A stretch of 64,000 nucleotides of DNA from Rudanella lutea DSM 19387. GTDB taxonomy: Bacteria > Bacteroidota > Bacteroidia > Cytophagales > Spirosomataceae. The first letter of the stretch is position 1; each line of letters begins with the position of its first letter. The stretch spans positions 3,553,694 through 3,617,693 of the forward strand of contig NZ_KB913013.1 of the NCBI RefSeq assembly GCF_000383955.1, written 5' to 3'. The notes beneath the pieces are model-generated. The model ran no database searches and was not told where the DNA came from. It saw only the letters and a list, made by a program, of their open reading frames with translations. Positions 60,579 to 64,000 of the stretch are shown in pieces. The position numbers and the translations under genes are program-made.

Positions 60579-61754
60579 ATGTATTTAGAAAAACTCAGTC
60601 TGACCCAATTTAAAAGCTACGAAGATGTTCGGTTCCAGTTTGGGCAGCAGGTTAATGTGATTGTGGGGCCAAATGGCAGTGGTAAAACCAACCTGCTCGA
60701 CGCGGTCTACTTCCTGTCGCTCACCAAGAGTGCGTTCCACAGTCAGGACATTCTCAACATCAATCACGAGGCTGATTTTTTTATCATCGACGGGATGTTC
60801 GTTTTGGGTGAGTCCACAGTTTCTCATCCTGAGCTCCAATCGGCCCGGCACACGCAGATTACGATCAGCCTGCAAAAAGGCCAACGCAAAGTGGTCATGG
60901 CCGACAAAAAAGTGTACGAACGCGTCAGCGAGCACATTGGCCGGTTTCCGGTGGTGCTCATGGCCCCCAATGATACCGATCTGGTGCGGGAGCACTCGGA
61001 AGACCGGCGCCACTTTTTCGACGGGGTACTGTCGCAGCTCGATGCCGATTATCTGCGCGACTATCTGGCCTACCAACAGGTGCTTAAGCAGCGAAACAGC
61101 CTGCTGAAAATTCTGGCCGAGCGCAATCAGGTAGATAATGATCTGCTGGATACCTACGACGAGCCCCTGCTCCAGTTAGCGGGCCGTATTCACGACCGGC
61201 GCCGACGGTTTGTGGACGAATTTCTGCCGTCGTTTTGCCAGCATTACGCTTTTCTGAGCGACGACCGCGAAACCGTCGGCATCGTGTATGAGTCGGAGGT
61301 GGGCAAACCCGATTTTGTGGATGAGTTCCGGTCCAGCCGTCGGCGCGACATGGTCTTGCAACGCACGACGATGGGCATCCACAAAGACGATTACCTGTTC
61401 ACGATTGGGAGCGGAGAGGCCGAGGCCGAATCGGGAGCCGTACCCCGGTCAGCCGTACCTCGGATGGCCGTACCCCTCAAAAAGTTTGGGTCGCAGGGAC
61501 AGCAGAAGACCTTTGTGATTGCGCTGAAAATGGCGCAGTTCGATCAGTTACTGGCTGAGAAAGGCGTAAAGCCGATTTTACTGCTCGATGATATTTTTGA
61601 CAAGCTCGACGACCGGCGCATTGGCAAGCTAATTGACCTGATGGAGCACGATACGTTTGGGCAGTTGTTTATCACCGATGCCCGGCCCGAACGAACCCGG
61701 CAGCTGCTCGAATCTGTCCGGGCCGATGTCCGGTTTTTTGACGTTGGGCGGTGA
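60579..61754 (+). CDS. recF: DNA replication/repair protein RecF
   Basis: 391 residues from ATG 60579 (MYLEKLSLTQFKSYEDVRFQF); an open frame reaches 60525 but the family starts here. Walker A GPNGSGKT at 30-37, signature SQGQQKT near residue 305, Walker B LLLDDIFDKLD near 337. RecF loads RecA at gaps with RecO/R. An extra short segment of three 5-residue repeats (AVPRS, AVPRM, AVPLK) lies just before the signature motif and is encoded by a 15-base triplication. Confidence 0.95.
   Translation: MYLEKLSLTQFKSYEDVRFQFGQQVNVIVGPNGSGKTNLLDAVYFLSLTKSAFHSQDILNINHEADFFIIDGMFVLGESTVSHPELQSARHTQITISLQKGQRKVVMADKKVYERVSEHIGRFPVVLMAPNDTDLVREHSEDRRHFFDGVLSQLDADYLRDYLAYQQVLKQRNSLLKILAERNQVDNDLLDTYDEPLLQLAGRIHDRRRRFVDEFLPSFCQHYAFLSDDRETVGIVYESEVGKPDFVDEFRSSRRRDMVLQRTTMGIHKDDYLFTIGSGEAEAESGAVPRSAVPRMAVPLKKFGSQGQQKTFVIALKMAQFDQLLAEKGVKPILLLDDIFDKLDDRRIGKLIDLMEHDTFGQLFITDARPERTRQLLESVRADVRFFDVGR
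61435..61479 (+). repeat. Triplicated 15-base unit inside recF
   Basis: Three 15-base copies with one to several differences each, encoding AVPRS, AVPRM and AVPLK just before the RecF signature. It keeps the frame. Confidence 0.8.
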
Positions 61755-61776
61755 TGCCACTTAAGGCCTAATCGGT

Positions 61777-61784
61777 TATCTTTA
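61777..61784 (+). promoter_or_regulatory. Candidate -7 box of the toxin-antitoxin operon
   Basis: TATCTTTA is one base from TAnnTTTG. The start of transcription would fall close to the first ATG (61791), so translation may begin at 61791 without a leader or at ATG 61803. Confidence 0.3.
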
Positions 61785-61790
61785 CTTAAA

Positions 61791-61985
61791 ATGATTCGGA
61801 TTATGTTGACGAAAGACAAATTGTTAGATAGCATCAAGGACTTTCCGACCGAGTTCTCTATCGATGAGCTCGTTGAACGTTTGCTGTTTGTCCAAAAAAT
61901 TGAAAATGGGATTATGCAGGGGGAGCGTGGCGAAACATATACAACAGAGGAGCTGAAAGGGAAGCTTGCAAAATGGTTGCAATAG
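61791..61985 (+). CDS. Putative antitoxin of a ParE/RelE-type pair
   Basis: 64 residues from ATG 61791 (or 60 from ATG 61803). The helical sequence LLDSIKDFPTEFSIDELVERLLFVQKIENGIMQG and the acidic end are typical of small antitoxins that lie before ParE-type toxins. The gene overlaps the toxin gene by 13 bases. No DNA-binding motif is clear. Confidence 0.75.
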   Translation: MIRIMLTKDKLLDSIKDFPTEFSIDELVERLLFVQKIENGIMQGERGETYTTEELKGKLAKWLQ

Positions 61986-62275
61986 AGTGGTCGAATCAGG
62001 TTTTTGAGAATATCGATAATATTGCTGAATATCTGGCTCAACACTCAAAGCCCCTAGTTAATGCTTTTGTAGAAAAGGTTTTTGAGAAGGTCGAGTTGCT
62101 CAGAAACTTCCCGGAAATGGGTCGAATGGTGCCCGAAATTGGCATTACGAAAGTGAGGGAGCTGCTATTCAAGCAATACCGAATAGTTTATCAGCTTGTT
62201 AGCCAAGATCGTATTCGAGTATTAACAGTTCAGCATAGCTCCAGCCCACTTTCGTTAGAATCGCTTTTTGCTTAA
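61973..62275 (+). CDS. ParE/RelE-superfamily toxin
   Basis: 100 residues. The strand-helix order (VAIEWSNQVFENIDNIAEYLAQHS...AFVEKVFEKVELLRNFPEMGRMVPE...VRELLFKQYRIVYQL...IRVLTVQHSSSPL) matches the ParE/YoeB-type fold with a C-terminal arginine/histidine cluster. It is preceded by an overlapping antitoxin. ParE toxins poison gyrase, RelE toxins cleave mRNA; which applies cannot be decided. The last four bases overlap the converging cystathionine gamma-synthase gene. Confidence 0.82.
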   Translation: MVAIEWSNQVFENIDNIAEYLAQHSKPLVNAFVEKVFEKVELLRNFPEMGRMVPEIGITKVRELLFKQYRIVYQLVSQDRIRVLTVQHSSSPLSLESLFA

Positions 62276-63411
62276 CCGATAGCCCGTTCAAGATCGGCAA
62301 TAAGATCATCGGCATCTTCAATGCCTACACTAAGCCGAATCAGGGTATCTTTCAGGCCATTGGCCTCCCGCTCGGCCTTCGGAATGCTCGCGTGGGTCAT
62401 GCTGGCCGGGTGCGTACACAACGACTCAACACCCCCCAACGATTCACCCAGCGAAAACACCTCGAAACTCTCCATCACCCGAACAGCCTCGGGCAGCGAG
62501 TCGCCCACGAGTTCAAACGAGACCATCCCGCCAAAGCCCCGCATTTGCCGTTTGGCTAGTTCATGACCAGGGTGGTCGGGTAGGCCAGGGTAATACACCT
62601 GACTTACTTTGGGATGTTGCTGTAAATATTCGGCTACACGCTGGGCATTCTGGCAGTGCCGCTCCATGCGCACATGGAGCGTTTTGATGCCCCGCAACGC
62701 CAGAAAACAATCCTGAGGCCCCGGAACCGCCCCGCAGGCGTTCTGAATAAACCGGAGTTGGTTGGCCGTTTCGTCGTCGTTGGTGATAATGGCTCCCATC
62801 ACGGTGTCGGAGTGCCCCCCAATGTATTTGGTGACGGAATGCACCACAATATCGGCCCCGAGGTCGAGTGGATTTTGCAGGTAGGGTGACGCAAACGTAT
62901 TGTCGACTACCAGCCGGATGTTTCGGGTTTTGGTGATCTGGGCAATAGCCGCAATATCGACAATGCGGAGCAGGGGGTTGGTGGGTGTCTCGATCCAGAC
63001 CATGCGGGTTTTGTCGGTCAGAGCTGCTTCGAGGTTCGCCGGATCGTCGAGCGATACAAACCGGAATGTCAACCCAAACTCGCTGAATACCCGAACCATG
63101 ATCCGGTACGTACCGCCATAGAGGTCGCTACTGGCAATGATCTCGTCGCCGGGTTTGAAAAGCTTCAGAATGGCGTCGGTAGCGCCAAGACCCGAGGCAA
63201 AGCAGAGGCCGTGTTGCCCATTTTCGAGGGCAGCCAGGTTGGCCTGAAGAGCGTCGCGGGTGGGGTTTTGGGTACGGGCGTACTCATACCCTTTGTGCTT
63301 GCCGGGCGACTCCTGCACGTAGGTTGATGTCTGGTAAATGGGCGTCATGATGGCGCCCGTCGTGGGGTCGGGGTGCACGCCTGCGTGTATGGCTTTGGTT
63401 CCGAATTTCAT
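62272..63411 (-). CDS. Cystathionine gamma-synthase-type trans-sulfuration enzyme
   Basis: 379 residues, the family length. PLP lysine K195 in HSVTKYIGGHSD, plus DNTFASPYLQNP (Asp170 and neighbouring residues) and YGGTYR (Tyr99 region) mark the Cys/Met metabolism PLP family. It could be cystathionine gamma-synthase, gamma-lyase or O-acetylhomoserine sulfhydrylase; the general features and length fit gamma-synthase/gamma-lyase best. The 3' end overlaps the ParE-type toxin gene by four bases. No SAM riboswitch was recognised upstream. Confidence 0.9.
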   Translation of the reverse strand: MKFGTKAIHAGVHPDPTTGAIMTPIYQTSTYVQESPGKHKGYEYARTQNPTRDALQANLAALENGQHGLCFASGLGATDAILKLFKPGDEIIASSDLYGGTYRIMVRVFSEFGLTFRFVSLDDPANLEAALTDKTRMVWIETPTNPLLRIVDIAAIAQITKTRNIRLVVDNTFASPYLQNPLDLGADIVVHSVTKYIGGHSDTVMGAIITNDDETANQLRFIQNACGAVPGPQDCFLALRGIKTLHVRMERHCQNAQRVAEYLQQHPKVSQVYYPGLPDHPGHELAKRQMRGFGGMVSFELVGDSLPEAVRVMESFEVFSLGESLGGVESLCTHPASMTHASIPKAEREANGLKDTLIRLSVGIEDADDLIADLERAIG

Positions 63412-63640
63412 ATAGTTTGACAGTAGTTCGTTGATTAATAAGGGCCTTTTGTCGGGGTATTGTTTTAGGTTTTTTGTTTCTGGTTAGGTGCGCTCTCATC
63501 CTGATGGCTTACGTACACCCACCCAAAAACGAAGCGTCGCCGGGTTCGTTGCCTACCTAACTTAACCGTTGGCTACGCAAACAAAATAAGGTTATTTTCA
63601 GTAGAGGTTAGGTAGACTTTTTAGATAAAACTCAACGACT

Positions 63641-64000
63641 ATGGAAACGACACGCTCAGCTCAACGTTGGTGGCTCTTATCAGCGCGGGGCGTTATTTAT
63701 GTGCTGATTGGTGTATTCATGTTTGTGTTTTCGGCCAGCTACTCGGCGCAATCGGCCTCGATTATTGGGGTTTTGGCCGCTGTAGCAGGTATTCTGGGTT
63801 TCATTTTTGCCTTCACCAACGAACGCGCCGACCGCAATAACATCTGGGGAATCATGCACGGAGTGGCCGATATTGCCTTCGGTATTGCCATGTTTGTGTA
63901 CTCCAACGGCACCATCAAAGGGTTTGTGGATGTGCTGGGCTTTTGGGCCATGATTTATGCCTTCCTGCAATCAGTACAGGCCATGTACGTATTCATGTCG
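63641..64000 (+). CDS. HdeD-like/DUF308 membrane protein, 3' end outside window
   Basis: Starts at ATG 63641 and remains open to the window edge (120 codons). Hydrophobic helices: LLSARGVIYVLIGVFMFVFSASY, ASIIGVLAAVAGILGFIFAF, IMHGVADIAFGIAMFVYSNG and VDVLGFWAMIYAFLQSVQAMYV, matching the acid-resistance membrane protein HdeD layout. The C-terminal part is missing. Function of Bacteroidota members is unknown. A gap of 229 bases separates it from the divergent cystathionine gene. Confidence 0.8.
   Translation, partial: METTRSAQRWWLLSARGVIYVLIGVFMFVFSASYSAQSASIIGVLAAVAGILGFIFAFTNERADRNNIWGIMHGVADIAFGIAMFVYSNGTIKGFVDVLGFWAMIYAFLQSVQAMYVFMS

Noticed and set aside
63412-63640. The leader of the cystathionine gene was examined for a SAM riboswitch; a 9-base inverted repeat (63553-63561 with 63607-63615) was seen.
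   Set aside because: None of the known SAM riboswitch cores could be recognised, and a 9-base repeat over 45 bases can be chance.

Overview
The window looks like a chromosomal segment of a Cytophagales bacterium of the Spirosoma/Rudanella type (Bacteroidota). The evidence is a SusC/SusD pair, Bacteroidota-only families (DUF4301, YwqK-like, DUF5074/YncE propeller), TAnnTTTG-type -7 promoter boxes, few Shine-Dalgarno sites, and a fairly high GC content for the phylum. No rRNA, tRNA, IS element, prophage or CRISPR array was seen. Most of the segment is ordinary core or semi-core chromosome.

Layout. 1-4.6 kb: end of a GlmU-like nucleotidyltransferase, then dipeptide epimerase, an AONS-like PLP enzyme, a lipoprotein and an NlpC/P60 peptidase, which suggests murein-peptide recycling. 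5.1-9.8 kb: a SusC/SusD outer-membrane uptake pair closed by a strong terminator. 9.9-12.8 kb: gcvP. 13-15.7 kb: two convergent LamG surface proteins built from the same modules in a different order, the second apparently truncated at its 5' end. 16-26.3 kb: a surface-glycan region with methyltransferases, GT9, two large GT-C-like membrane proteins, two GT2 enzymes, a DUF2304 partner and a flippase-like protein. Its minus-strand operon resembles the polyprenyl-phosphate-sugar modules (GacI/GacJ/GacL type) of Gram-positive cell-wall polysaccharides. 26.3-31.5 kb: M28 peptidase, amidohydrolase, and a translationally coupled pair of an anchored protein and a VWA lipoprotein of unknown function.

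31.6-38.2 kb: coiled-coil membrane protein, Fpg-type glycosylase, DUF4301, Rrf2 regulator, FMO-type monooxygenase and SDR. 38.3-41.8 kb: a cobalamin riboswitch in front of btuB and a BtuG-like propeller lipoprotein, a complete surface B12-capture unit. 41.8-46.8 kb: GT4, Fic protein, PLP decarboxylase and MeaB, a GTPase serving a B12 enzyme. 46.9-49.6 kb: two acidic, probably disordered proteins, a Crp-type regulator and DUF2306. 49.6-54.9 kb: YwqK-like protein, GDP-fucose synthase, NeuD-like acyltransferase, LpxH-like hydrolase and a glycosyltransferase, all envelope related. 55-64 kb: housekeeping genes serS, aspartate kinase, ribH, a YfgM-like TPR protein, pdhA, recF, a ParE-type toxin-antitoxin pair, cystathionine gamma-synthase and the start of an HdeD-like membrane protein.

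Beyond the genes, four intergenic gaps carry long inverted repeats with unusual placement (before fcl, after fcl, around ribH). Several are built from short degenerate direct repeats and may be a family of small palindromic elements.
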